Shown: positions 23,462-34,346 of the stretch, piece after piece
Position numbering within the stretch: the first letter of the stretch is position 1
Layout of the letters: each line of letters starts with the position of its first letter
Origin: Aphrocallistes beatrix
Taxonomy: Eukaryota; Porifera; Hexactinellida; Sceptrulophora; Aphrocallistidae
Direction of reading: 5' to 3'
Assembly (NCBI GenBank): GCA_963281255.1
Contig: OY725494.1
Coordinates: forward strand, 881,934 to 945,933
Length of the DNA: 64,000 nucleotides
The notes under the pieces: generated by a model
Told to the model about the DNA's origin: nothing
Database searches by the model: none
What the model saw: the letters and a program-made list of their open reading frames with translations, nothing else
Translations under genes and position numbers: made by a program

Positions 23462-23855
23462 CTCATTTTCGCACCAAGGGGTATACTGACTGAAAAGGTT
23501 CAGAACTACTGCTGTAGAGCCTCAACAAATAGATATCAACTCTGATATCACTCATTGTTGTAGTTATAATTAGAAATATATCAACCGCGGAGCTAGACCC
23601 TAACGGAATTGGACGAACAATGGTTGGAAATACAATTGTGGGGGATCACTTGGACTGTCGATGGAGCCAAAAACAGTGGAATGAAATATTCAAAGATTCA
23701 CTGTATGTATTTCACCTATGTCTAGGTCTGACGAGTCAATAAGCTTAATTAATTGCACTCTCGAAGTGATGGATGAAAAACTACATGATTTTGAATAGAA
23801 CATTCAGTTTGAGAGCTATTAAGTTGAAATATTAGTAAATACTTATCAACCTCAT

Positions 23856-23997
23856 CAGGGTTTCTTTCAGGATTTTATGTAAGGGGGGCAAATGAAGGCT
23901 TGTAGAACTATAGGGGGGGCATGGCCTTTTTCAATCATACACTTAAGTCATTTCCAAGGGGGGGGGGGAAATGCCCCCCCCCCTGAAAGAAACCCTG
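23856..23997. mobile_element. C-rich MITE, 142 bp
   Basis: CAGGGTTTCTTTCAGG...CCTGAAAGAAACCCTG perfect inverted ends, with CTCAT on both sides. The interior carries G9/C9 runs. Possibly a small hAT derivative, but the duplication seen is only 5 bp. Confidence 0.75.
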
Positions 23998-24239
23998 CTC
24001 ATTGAGGATGGTCTCAACTTAGCGAGTGTCATTTATAGAAATTCGCGAGGTCGGAATTGTGACGTTTTTATTTTCAAATGCTTTGATATATAATTCGTCG
24101 TTAATTGACATGGATCGGTCATGAAAGGTCCGGTTTCTGAAATAACTTTCTCAATAAAAAATAATAGTTGCTACACATGAGCTATCTAGCCGTTTCGTAG
24201 GTCGATTAAATTTAGTCTAGAAAGAAGATCTGGAAATGA

Positions 24240-24715
24240 ACTAACTAAGAACTTATCTACCTTTTCTTCGTTGTCAGTAATGCTCTTAGAGTATGCAGAT
24301 TCCATCAGCAAACGTTCTTTGTGATCCAAAGATAGTCTCTTAGCTTGGAATTGGTTTCACATAGATAGGAAGGTTGGGAATGTACTGGGTACTGCAGCTT
24401 ATTAAGAGCTATTCTATCTCTAGAAACTGTAACAGTGCGAAGCCCGTCATTGTAGGTAATGGTTCTCTCAAATCTCGATGTCATCTGGTTTGAAATGATG
24501 TACACATAGCTAAACGGTGAGTAGAAGTGTAAATCTGACGATCAGTAAATGAAACATAATCATAGAAACTTACTCTCATTTGCGTGTTTGCATAGTCCTT
24601 CCGTGGGTGTGGAATTGCTCTAAACCATTCTTCAGTTTCAGGTTTTCAGAGGTAGATTCTGCTTGACTTCTATAATTAGACTTGCAGCCTGGACAGGACA
24701 TTGTCGTTCGAAAGA
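24240..24715 (-). pseudogene. Captured host exon fragments inside FB-1
   Basis: Three conceptual coding blocks lie on the minus strand: EEWFRAIPHPRKDYANTQMR, ending at 24574 against a GTAAGT donor; then SRFERTITYNDGLRTVTVSR (about 24305-24505), after a possible 64-nt intron; then, after a frame change, SLDHKERLLMESAYSKSITD (about 24250-24330). A related piece of the last block is at 59765-59905, outside any FB-1. FB-1 copy 2 keeps only the first block (33630-33740). I do not recognise the parent protein. Splice phase across the intron does not close cleanly, so this is a relic. Confidence 0.5.
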
Positions 24716-25113
24716 GTAATAATAATTTGATACGTATGAGCAGTCAGGAGTATTTCAGATTGAGTTTGATTTGTGTATATGAAAAGATAGTGATTTGTAG
24801 AACTTCACAACAAGGTAGTAAATAAATATATAATTAATGTGGTTGACTTTAAAACAATACAATTAAGTAGTATGTTTATGTATAAAAGTAATGTGGTTGG
24901 TTTAAATTAAATTCTCTACAGGGTTATCCTCAAACCATTTCGAAGTAAATCGATGTAGAATTCATGAAAACGATCAGTATATAATATACGAAGCTATATA
25001 CCAGCATAATCGAACCATTTTTAGGAAATAAAATTTGACTGATCTAACCAATCCCTAGTCCAAGTCCACTGATCAGCACCATTGCCTTAGTGTATAGAAT
25101 GCTATAGACAGAC

Positions 25114-26176
25114 CATAGCCTACTCTAACAATGCCTCACAGTTAAATAACCAAGGATGCGGTAATAGCCAAATGGATTAATACACGATTAGCCTAAAATC
25201 GTTAACCATGTAGGATAGGCATTAAGAATGTATTACCAGCGTATATAAACATGGTATCAAAGTATATATATCCGTTGTCAAAATTTCGATTAGTCATCAT
25301 ATCATTGCGAAACAGGTCATTTTAAGCACGATTTTGGCAATTTTCTAAGCTGTTTCAAGCATACTTCTAAATGTTATTAAGGTAGAATTTTTGTGTGGAA
25401 CTAAGATTAGTACGAGTTGATTTGAAAAATTTAGAATTTTTCAATGGAATGTTGTTGCATTCCTACATTGCTATGGTAAATCATTTTGATCAGTTTGAGC
25501 CATATCTTGCAAACTGTAAGAACTAGGTCTTCAAATTTGATCGTATTTGATAGGCAATTGGCTACTTCCTATTAGGTAATAATACAATTTAAACTTCTAA
25601 ATTCATATACTATAGAGTTATGCAACAATTTAGTGTTTTGGTCACATTCTTAAATTCAACCCATAACTCAAAACTCGTTGAATTTAGAAGTTCGTTGTAT
25701 TATCACCTAATAGGAAGTAGTCCATTGCCTATCAAACACGATCAAATTTGAAGATCTAGTTACTACAGTTTGCATGAAATGGCCTAAACTGACCAAAATG
25801 ATTTACCATAGCAACGCAGGAGTGTAACAACATTAAATTGAAAATTACTAAATTTTTCAAATCAAATCGTACTAATCTTGGTTCTACACAAAAATCACGC
25901 CTTAATACCATTTAGAAATAGGGTTAAAACAGCTTAGAAAATCGCTAAAATTGTCTTTAGAATGACCTGTTGCGCAATGATATGATGACTAATCGAAATT
26001 TTGACAACGGATATATGTACTTTGATGCCATGTTTATATATGCTGGTAATACATTCTTAATGCCTATTCTGCATGGTTAACGATTTAGGCTAATTTTGTA
26101 TTAATCCATTCGACTACTACTTCATCCCTAGTCCATAATTTTCAGTCTACTGTGAGGCATTATTAGAGTAGGCTAT
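25114..26176. mobile_element. FB-2, about 1-kb near-perfect palindrome
   Basis: Starts CATAGCCTACTCTAACAATG and ends with its inverse. The arms (25114-25640 and 25655-26176) stay complementary almost to the centre. Flanks AGACAGAC and GGACAGAC share the duplication used by FB-1 next door. No coding content. Confidence 0.8.
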
Positions 26177-26184
26177 GGACAGAC

Positions 26185-26273
26185 GTATTTAGAGATGTTA
26201 TTTCCTTTATAATTAATCAATGTGACCCCAGGTGTCCACCAGCCGCGCAGCGCAAGCAAGCGAAGCGCGCTTG
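26185..26273 (+). repeat. Hel-A right part, split by FB-1 and FB-2
   Basis: Resumes the Hel-A broken at 20248 and ends CGAAGCGCGCTTG. Confidence 0.8.
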
Positions 26274-26289
26274 TATATATATATATATA

Positions 26290-26832
26290 TGTAACGAATT
26301 GATTGAAGAAACTGCCAGGCGCAGAAAGCTGATTTTTGGCATGTGGGAGTATTTTGGCTATGGCTCCATTAAGTTCTGAGCTCAGATCAAAATGTCGACT
26401 CATCATTGAATTATGACAGTATTGTCACCTTTTTTATAATGTGAAATTTCAGTTTTTCGACCATAGGTGATAGAAAGCTGAAATTTTAATAGAATATGTA
26501 TATTAATATACAGTCAGGGTCGCTTATTATGAACCCGCTTAATATGAACATTCGTTTATTATGAACTAACCTCCTGGTCCCAATTTAACTTTTTAGATAG
26601 GATTTGTATTGAATCAAGTTCGCTTAATATGAAGTATCTCTATTATGAACAGATTTTTTGGTCCCCTGGTGGTTCACTATAAGCGACCCTGACTGTATCT
26701 CACATATGATGCAACTATCATGAAAAATGATGACTCATTACTCTTTTGTGACGTCATCATTACACATCAAAATTTTAAAAATTGACAGATTTGGTGATTT
26801 TTCGTGCGATATCGATTATAACAGTAGGACAG
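26290..26832 (+). repeat. Hel-A, 5' and 3' truncated
   Basis: Starts at GTAACGAATTGATTGAAG and stops at CAGTAGGACAG. It contains a 185-bp pogo-like MITE at 26511-26695. Confidence 0.75.
26511..26695. mobile_element. pogo/Tigger-like MITE, 185 bp
   Basis: CAGTCAGGGTCGCTTATTAT...AAGCGACCCTGACTG ends with TA flanks. A same-length copy in the opposite orientation is at 44912-45096. Confidence 0.85.
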
Positions 26833-27104
26833 GTTGGACAATAAGTTTTGAGACTCATATATTTACATACAACCTTGACCTTTAATACTTCTTATATTGA
26901 TAGCACTATTGGTATATTAGTTCCCTTCAAAATATCTATTTGTTTGCTTTGGAATTGTATCACTTCTGAGGATGTATTTACTTGCTATTTGATATTTTAT
27001 TGAAATCATGGAAAAGTTGGAGTATCGGGCAGTAAGGCTACAATTCGTTATTGCAAGTTCGGGGAACTTAATCACACCCTTACTTCCCTAATTTGCACCA
27101 TCCG

Positions 27105-27605
27105 CGGCCGTATTCACTAAGAACTTAAGATCGATCTTAGTGTTTAAGTCTTAAGTTCGATCTTAAGTCGTATTCACTAAGATTGGTATTCACTAAGATT
27201 TAAGTTCGGTCTTAAGACCGAACTTAAGACCGAACTTTAAGCAACCTAGGGAGGTGTTTTAAGTATTGGAATTGATTCGATTTTCACTAATTACTCCATA
27301 AATGTTGTTCAAACTTACTTCTGTCGAACATTGAATCTATCTTGATTGATATTAGACTTCAAATAAAATATTTTTAAAACATTTATCTTATTGTGTGTAA
27401 CATCGTAACATGTATCACATGCTATATTCGTGGCAAATTCTTCTTGGATTTGTATGAATAAACAAACATACATTCTTTGATCATATAATCATACACTCAT
27501 TCTAATATGCACAATTATAGAGACAGGCTTTATATATTGATTCACATGACTGATAATAATCACTTTGATCCTATTTTCCTCTGGTAACTTTTCTAAAACT
27601 CAATG
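27105..27605 (-). repeat. Solo end of the Harbinger-like element
   Basis: CGGCCGTATTCACTAAGAAC onward is a reverse-oriented copy of the right 490 bp of the element at 21644-23461 (its 22970-23461). It lacks the coding part and the other terminus. Confidence 0.75.
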
Positions 27606-28542
27606 AATTTTGAATATTTGGTTATGATATTATTTATCTTTGATCGATAAATCGAAAAGTATCATTCTTTAGATGAAATCTCACAAACAGCGGCATCTTA
27701 ACATGTGCGTCATCACATATTTGTTTTTTCTTGAAATGGTTTTGCAATTTGATTTAGCTAACATTGAAGACATCAAAGTGTGACATATATTTGTAGTTAA
27801 CTAGTTATATTATAATACGATCCCTTTAGGGTCGGTCGTATCGCGATATACCCTTGTATACAAATTCGCACCTTTCTCTGGCGTATAGTCTTTCCAATTA
27901 ATAATTCAGAACAAATAAACAAACATAAATATTGTTTTTTGTGGTTCAATTAATGTTATATTATAGATGGTCAATAATGACTCCTGAGTGAGTCAATAAG
28001 ACCATTGGCCTCAGCGATTTTAAAAAATTACTGTTAAGGACAGATATTGTGGTATGCAAAACTCAATCAGTCTGCCAGTTTGGGGGTCTTAAGCCCTAGA
28101 ACCTCCTTCCCTCCCTACACCACTGAAGATATCAATAATAAACATGATATAAGTACATAACAGACAGCAAGCAAGTATAGGATCCCCGATGTATGTTTTT
28201 GAGGTAGTTTTAAAGCGGTAGTTGTTCTATGTTTTATTTATTCTGAATGGAAATTTTTCACTTTGGGGATCCAAGACCCCACCTCCCTCCCTACACCGCT
28301 ATACCGCAGCTCCAAATCACCAACCTAGACAGCATAAATCAGATTTAACATGTTAAGAACTCCAACTAAGCAAAATCAATATTTAGGAGACAATCAAATA
28401 TGGTATAGATCTACAACAATAGTAGGATGGAGAAAGTATATTTATTATACAGGCCTATAGAATAGATTGCCCAAAGGTTCTAAAAAATTTGGAAAATACA
28501 TACAAATAAAATATGAATCAGATACAGTATGCTAGGTAATAA
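27606..28542. other. Non-coding region below locus A
   Basis: No gene. A repeat start (TACGATCCCTTTAGGGTCGG, 27816) recurs at 54298 and may be another Helitron-like 5' end. Confidence 0.4.
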
Positions 28543-30643
28543 TCACTGCATATCATCCGTACTGCCAGGGGAAGAGCGCACAATACCTGTAGGGTTGTGT
28601 GAACTTTCGTTACTACCGCCTGATGTTACTTGTACGCCCACAGGAATATCAGGATACGCATGATCAGCATGTGGGAGTATAACTAGATCGAAAGTGTCGG
28701 GTAGGTTAGCTAAAGTATCTTGATGCGATATGTTAGTCCATAATTGACCAGAAATAGAATTTGAACTATTCTGTACAGTGGAGTTGGTAGGATCAAGTTG
28801 ATTGGTATGCGAAGTATTGTTGATAGAAAGATGAGATAATGCATCTGATTTAGGTCTTGTGTTATCACCTATTAGGACATTGTTAGAGATTCTATGATGT
28901 AAAATGTCAGTGGGCGCTGGACTTAAGTTAGATTCAACTTTGTCATTGGGCTGTTTACTGAAAGAGTCATTCAACTTCACTTTAGTTAATGAAATAACTG
29001 AACTATTATCCTCGCCTCTACCAGGCTTAGTATCATTACAGTCAGGATTACGGGTACTACCAAGAGTATCAGGATTAACAGGTAAAAAGATTTGATGCGA
29101 TATGTCAACTTGAGATGTAAATTGGCTATCAGTTCCAGTATTCACATCCACTGGCTTAGAACTACTGGGATAGGAAGGAGTAGGATTCTGATTACGAGGT
29201 ACATCCACCTTATCCGGTATCAGGAAATGATTCAGTTTGTTTGGAAGGTAAGGAGTGCTCATATGTAGCTCGCTTCTGACTTTCATCAACAATTCTCCTA
29301 GTTTATTAGCTCCTGTCCTGTCTCCACCATCTCCCCAGAATTTATCATTACTTGTATGTTCATAGATTCGCTTCTCACCAGTTCTGTTCAGAATATCAGC
29401 GAGATCTGGATTCTGTACAAACTTGTGTCTCAACACATTGAGCATTACCTGTGTCTTAATGCTATGCCAGTCAGGGCGAATCCATCGTTGGACCATTGAT
29501 ATTCTTGCGAACTCAAAAGCCTTTCTAGGAGTGTCCAGTTTGCTACATAAGTCATTAGTGGAGTTCCAACAAATTTGTTTCCCTGAAAAGCGTGCTCTGA
29601 TGTGGTCCAGTAAATAGGATCGATAAAAAGTTTCACGCATTTATAAAAATTGGTAAATTCGTAGAAAGGTTCATCACTGTTGTAGAAGTCAATGTGAGTA
29701 GTTTCTACATCATCGTACCATTTGGGACCAAGTGCGAATTCAGTACTCTTTAACAGGGGACGGAATTCTTTAAATTTATCATACTTTAAAGAGTGAGTTT
29801 GCATACAACATTGAGAATTTGGAGATGAATAAGAGTCACAACCAAAATATATGCATAATTTCCTTTTTGAAAATTTAGTGTATTTTCTATGGAGCCATTC
29901 ATTGAATAGAAAGAAACACTTTTTAGAACAGGCAACATAAAATTTCTTCTGTTTAGGATGTGTACAGCACCAGTAACATTCAGGAATCTCTACATTCCAG
30001 TTAGAATCGACAATCTTGTGCAGAGGAAGAGGCATATAAGGAAATAATTATCTGGGAATTGGTCCAACATCAGTGCGATGGTATAAAAAATGTGTCAATT
30101 CCCAACCAAATAAGTTAGGTGATATAGGGTGAGGAATATACCAGTCAGGATATTGTTCTCCCCCAAATTTTTAGAATTATACCAATTCGGGCCAACCCGT
30201 AAAATTTTTTTTGAAAGAGATCCTTGATCCACCCATTGAGGAAATTGCTTCCCAAATTCATCTTTATGCGTGGTGCCACAGTAAGAAGCATTCACACATA
30301 CCTTGTCACATCCAGGAAATCGACAAAACTTCCTCTCTGTTAGGAACACTACTCTCTCAATGCACCAATCATGAAAATAGAAGAAACAATCTTTCGAACA
30401 ACAAATTCCAAAAAATTCTTTCCTAGGATCAGAACACCAGTAACATCCTTGAATAGAGAAATTCCAATTAGTTGAATCCATATATTTAGGTTTATACATG
30501 CTGACATCAAGATCAGTTCGTCGTGGAATTGGGCCGATATCAGTTTCATAGCAAAGTGTTCGGAGGAGTCCTTTTGAAAACTCTATTTTTTTGCTACTTC
30601 CCCAAAATAATTTTTGAAAGCCAGAATATAAACATGCCATCAT
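28543..30643 (-). pseudogene. Locus A: zinc-module NADAR gene with three breaks
   Basis: A paralogue of locus B with two Cys-rich modules, a NADAR domain and a Ser/Thr/Asn-rich tail. Module 1 (30643 to about 30160) reads TDIGPIPRR...GCYWC...CCSKDC...FCRFPGCDK. The frame then changes at a GGGGG run near 30160. Module 2 follows, with an in-frame TAA at 30048-30050 just after DVGPIPR. The NADAR domain opens with FYNSDEPFYEFTNF, loses frame near 29545 after GTPLMTY, and continues as TPRKAFEFAR...NDKFWGDGGDRTGANKLG. Aligned with B and C, each break is a single indel or a stop rather than an intron. Either the gene is dead or the assembly has homopolymer errors; three separate lesions favour a pseudogene. 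Confidence 0.8.
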
Positions 30644-30940
30644 AGAACTCTAATTGACAGTGAGGTTTTATTCAGTTAAACGACAAATTAAACAAATTAT
30701 ATTTTCTGAAACTACTAGTACCTTGGAGTCTACGGAATACAATTTGCCCTATCATTGATATTTCTGTGAAGAAAATACATTTGATGCTTCTAAAACGGGA
30801 GCAGATTTAGGACTATAAATTATTATAATTTTCGTTTAGATTTTACCTCCGACATTGTACGAACATATCTACGCATACCACTGATGCTAGATTCAGTCTC
30901 TCAGTAAATTGACCTAATCATAGCATTGTATACACAAAGG

Positions 30941-31102
30941 CAGCAGTTTTCAACCTTTTTTTGGCGGACCCCTATAGTAATTTTCTTATATTCTGTGGAC
31001 CCCCTCTTATTAACCGTAATACTAAATTTTGAATCCTGTGTACCCCCTGATATCTTTTGTGGACCACTAAGGGGTACATGGACCCTAGGTTGGGAACCAC
31101 TG
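30941..31102. mobile_element. hAT MITE in the FB-1 left TIR
   Basis: CAGCAGTTTTCAACC...GGTTGGGAACCACTG, 162 bp. Flanks CACAAAGG and CATTAAGG both derive from CACTAAGG, seen intact in FB-1 copy 1. Confidence 0.8.
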
Positions 31103-31225
31103 CATTAAGGTAATGGTGCTGATTGGTGGACTTGGACTAGGGATTGGTTAGATCAGTTAGTATACTTGTATATCCAAAATTCTAATACAACTGTAAATAT
31201 ACTGTAACTACCCATATTAAGTAAA

Positions 31226-32395
31226 TTTTATATATTAAAACGCTAGGATTTTTTTTTGTGTCTGTGTGTTTGTCCGAATTGATTGAAAAATTGGCAAGTC
31301 GTAGAGGTGTGAACATTGGCATGTAGGCGTCAAATGATATGACTACGATTAAGTTCTAAGATCTAAGGGAAATTTTCACACCTCTGCAAAAAAAATGGAA
31401 AACAATTTTTCACACCTTTTCTATACTAAATAAATGAATACAATATCACAATAGAAATCATTGTACGGCACTACAATAGATCGTCATTGTTATTAATACT
31501 TCAAAGCCACGACTTATGTTTGATATCTTAAATGTATTATAATGTATGGCAATAAAAAAGATATGTGCATATTTTCACACCATTTGATGAATTTTGAAAA
31601 TAATGCTAGAGACTACCTTCCAACGGGTGACATGGGGTTTTTAGGGGTGTAGATTTCGAATATCGTATTTTCAGATCTATATGATGAATTATTTGTCTAC
31701 TTTTGTTTACATTAGATACATAAAGTAAACAAATCTCAAAGATATGCTAGAAACTTGCTTTAAACGGTTGACATGGGGTTTTCAGGGGTGTAGATTTCGA
31801 ATATCATATTTTCAGATCGATTTGATAAATTATTTGTTTACTTTTGTTTACATTAGATACATAAAGTAAACAAATTACAAAAAATGCTAAAGACTTGCTT
31901 CCAACGGTAGACTTATGGTTTTTAGCGGTGTAGATTTCGAATATCATATTTTCAGATCGATTTGATAAATTATTTGTTTACTTTTGTTTACAATAGATTC
32001 ATAAAGTAAACAAATCTCAAAAATATGCTAGAAACTTGCTTTAAACGGTTGGCATGGAGTTTTCAGGGGTGTAGATTTTGAATATCATATTTTCGAGTAA
32101 ATTTGATGATCAATTTGTTTACTTATGTTTACAATAGATACATAAAGTAAACAAATTACAAAAATGGGCTAGAGACTAGCTTCCAACGGTTGACATGGGT
32201 TTTTTGTGCAGATTTCGAATATTATATTTTCGGATCCATATGAGAAATTATTCGTCGACCTTTATTTACAATATTTATATAAAGGAAAAAATTTCCAAAA
32301 TATGTTAGATTGAGTAATTCCAGGCGCCCGCAGGGCGACTCTGCGGACACACAGTGTCCGCATGCCGCGCAGCGCAAGCAAACGAAGCGTGCTTG
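31226..32395 (+). mobile_element. Hel-B, full-length Helitron-like element
   Basis: 1170 bp from TTTTATATATTAAAACGCTA to GAAGCGTGCTTG. The empty site in FB-1 copy 1 at 20384/20385 (GTAAA|TAATTA) shows insertion between A and T with no target duplication. Order: a 5' block with TTGATTGAAAAATTGGCAAG; five tandem units of about 140 bp (31600-32300) built on GGTTGACATGGGGTTTT; and a GC-rich 3' end with the hairpin GCGGACACACAGTGTCCGC and a terminal GCAAGC...GCTTG stem. No protein is encoded, so it must be mobilised in trans. Confidence 0.85.
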
Positions 32396-32823
32396 TAATT
32401 AATAACCTACTTCCCTTTTATGAAATCATGAATGGTCTGGAGATAATGTTATATAGTGGACATGTAATAAGTAAATTAATAAATAATCAAGCAGAAATTA
32501 TGAGTATAATTGGAAAGAAATGTGATCCACAGATAAAATGAGCATAGAGGTAGTAGTTTAGAAAGTCGAGCAGAAGCGAGATATGATGATAGGGGTAGAA
32601 TGTAACTCCGATGCGTCTTGAATAAGTGTCATTGTAGCTGTTAGTGGAGTTCCTCGATAATGATAATGATAAAGTAGAGATTTCATTCAGACGGTTGTAG
32701 ATACAGGAGTGATATATCATGTCGGGGGATTTATCTATAAAAATATAATACAATAATTAGGCACTAAATTTGGTTCGAAAAAAAATTTGTAACGGGTATA
32801 GAAGAGATAATTATCGGTACATA

Positions 32824-33097
32824 CAGGGTGTTTCAAAAGTCTTGGCACCTACTCTAATAGAACCACACAAAACAACTTATAAATCAAAAAAATCTTAATC
32901 GGGCCGCTAAAATAGTAATATCGAAATCATTCTTAGATAATTTAGAAAGTGTATGCCAAATCGAATTAGGAAAGTACTAGAATTGAAAGGTGATTATATT
33001 GGCAGATGAAATTCATAGTGAATGGAATTCAGCATGTCTTATGTACGTAGTATATAAGTTAAAATGTTCAAGGGGTCAAGACTTTTGAAACACCCTG
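32824..33097. mobile_element. mariner-like MITE in FB-1 copy 2
   Basis: CAGGGTGTTTCAAAAGTCTT...AGACTTTTGAAACACCCTG, TA on both sides, 274 bp. Confidence 0.88.
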
Positions 33098-33102
33098 TAA
33101 AG

Positions 33103-33256
33103 CAGCGGTTCTGAACCTGGGGTAAATTTTTAAAATTGAGCAATATATTCATGCAGTCCATCCCAAACCAAACCAACAAAAAAAATTGAGAGGGATACGT
33201 GAAACCTCATGTTGACACCAAGGTGAACTACTGACTGAAAAGGTTCAGAACCACTG
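33103..33256. mobile_element. hAT MITE in FB-1 copy 2
   Basis: CAGCGGTTCTGAACCTGGGG...GGTTCAGAACCACTG with a perfect 8-bp TSD, CTGTAAAG. The duplication includes the edge of the neighbouring mariner TIR, so the mariner arrived first. Confidence 0.9.
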
Positions 33257-33805
33257 CTGTAAAGCCTCAACAAAAAGATAGCAACTCTCGATATCACTCA
33301 TTGTTTTAGTCATAATTGGAAATAAATCAACCGCGAAGGAAGACCCTAACGGAACTGGACGAACAATGGTTGGAAATACAATTGTGGGGGATCACTTGGA
33401 TTGTCGATGGCGCCGAAAACTTTACCTCATTTATAAGATGTGACAGTACGAATGTGAACTTCATCCATTCGAAGTATCACATGGCGTTCACTATGGCTAA
33501 ATTTGGAAGTTATTTGAAAGTAATCACCTCCAATACCCATAGTATTGTTTATACTAATGAAATTTCTCTCATGTGGTAAGATTACGTGAGCAGAAGTGTA
33601 AATGTGACAATCAGTAAATGAAACATAATTAGAAACTTACTCTTATTTGCGTGTTTGCATAGTCCTTCCGTGGGCGTGGAATTGCTCTAAACCATTCTTC
33701 AAGTAGTTTCAGATTTTCAGAGGTAGATTCTGCTTGACTTCTATAATTATGACAAGTCCACTAATCAGCACCATTGCCTTTGTGTATAGAATTCTATGAC
33801 CTAAT

Positions 33806-34346
33806 GAAGCAGTTATATTTATTTGTACGGGGGATTGTACCTAATTGATTTTGAAGTAATCTGACACTATATTATATTAATTGATCACAATGAACGACAA
33901 GAGATAGTAATAAATCCAAATGGCCTAGCTATACAATAGACATTACACAAATTAAAAGTTAGAAAAAATATTTGCTCATCTCATCAATTGTAATGTAAAT
34001 AAATTTAAATGTAAAGAATAAATTTAGAAATAAAGTAGACAATGCTTATAAATAAGGATAGAAAGATACAAAAAATGTTTTTATAATGTTAGTAATTTTA
34101 CAGGAGTTTGATTTAGACTAAGGAAGATTCATGACTATTCAATTAATTTAACTGTCTCTCTTTATTAGCCATCCTAGTGGAAAAATGGGAACGATCAACC
34201 TATTTGGATCTTGGGATGATTGGAAATGTTAAGAAAAATGTAAATACCTAGTTAGCATTTTGCTTCCTGTTCAAAGGAGAAATTAATTAATATTGAAGTC
34301 TACGGAGGACAGCCTAGAATGAAATTTCATCTTTACCAATAGGAAA
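33806..34346. other. Downstream flank of locus B
   Basis: AT-rich, no gene or recognisable repeat. Confidence 0.4.

Larger units (their letters stand above)
21497..23511. mobile_element. hAT MITE, split by a Harbinger-like insertion
   Basis: CAGCGGTTCTGAACCTGGGG at the left and GGTTCAGAACTACTG at the right. Flanks CTGTCAAG and CTGTAGAG correspond to the perfect CTGTAAAG pair seen in the uninterrupted copy at 33103-33256. Confidence 0.85.
20249..25105. mobile_element. FB-1 TIR element, copy 1 (4.9 kb, heavily nested)
   Basis: The left end CATAGCATTCTATACACTAA and the right end are inverted for about 70 bp, including the GGACTTGGACTAGGGATTGG segment. Flanks GGACAGAC and AGACAGAC give an 8-bp duplication with one mismatch. 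It contains a Gin-3 element, a mariner MITE, a hAT element that itself holds a Harbinger-like element, a 142-bp C-rich MITE, and minus-strand exon fragments (24240-24715). A second copy is at 30919-33797. No transposase of its own was recognised. An 8-bp TSD would fit hAT, P or an 8-9-bp MULE. Confidence 0.8.
30919..33797. mobile_element. FB-1 TIR element, copy 2
   Basis: Ends CATAGCATTGTATACAC and GTGTATAGAATTCTAT with a perfect 8-bp TSD, GACCTAAT (30911-30918, 33798-33805). It carries a hAT MITE in its left TIR, a full-length Hel-B, a mariner MITE and another hAT MITE. It retains one of the captured exon blocks near its right end. Confidence 0.85.

Noticed and set aside
33316..33579. 87-codon ORF in FB-1 copy 2
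   Set aside because: The matching region of FB-1 copy 1 has stops and no conserved residues, so no coding constraint is visible.
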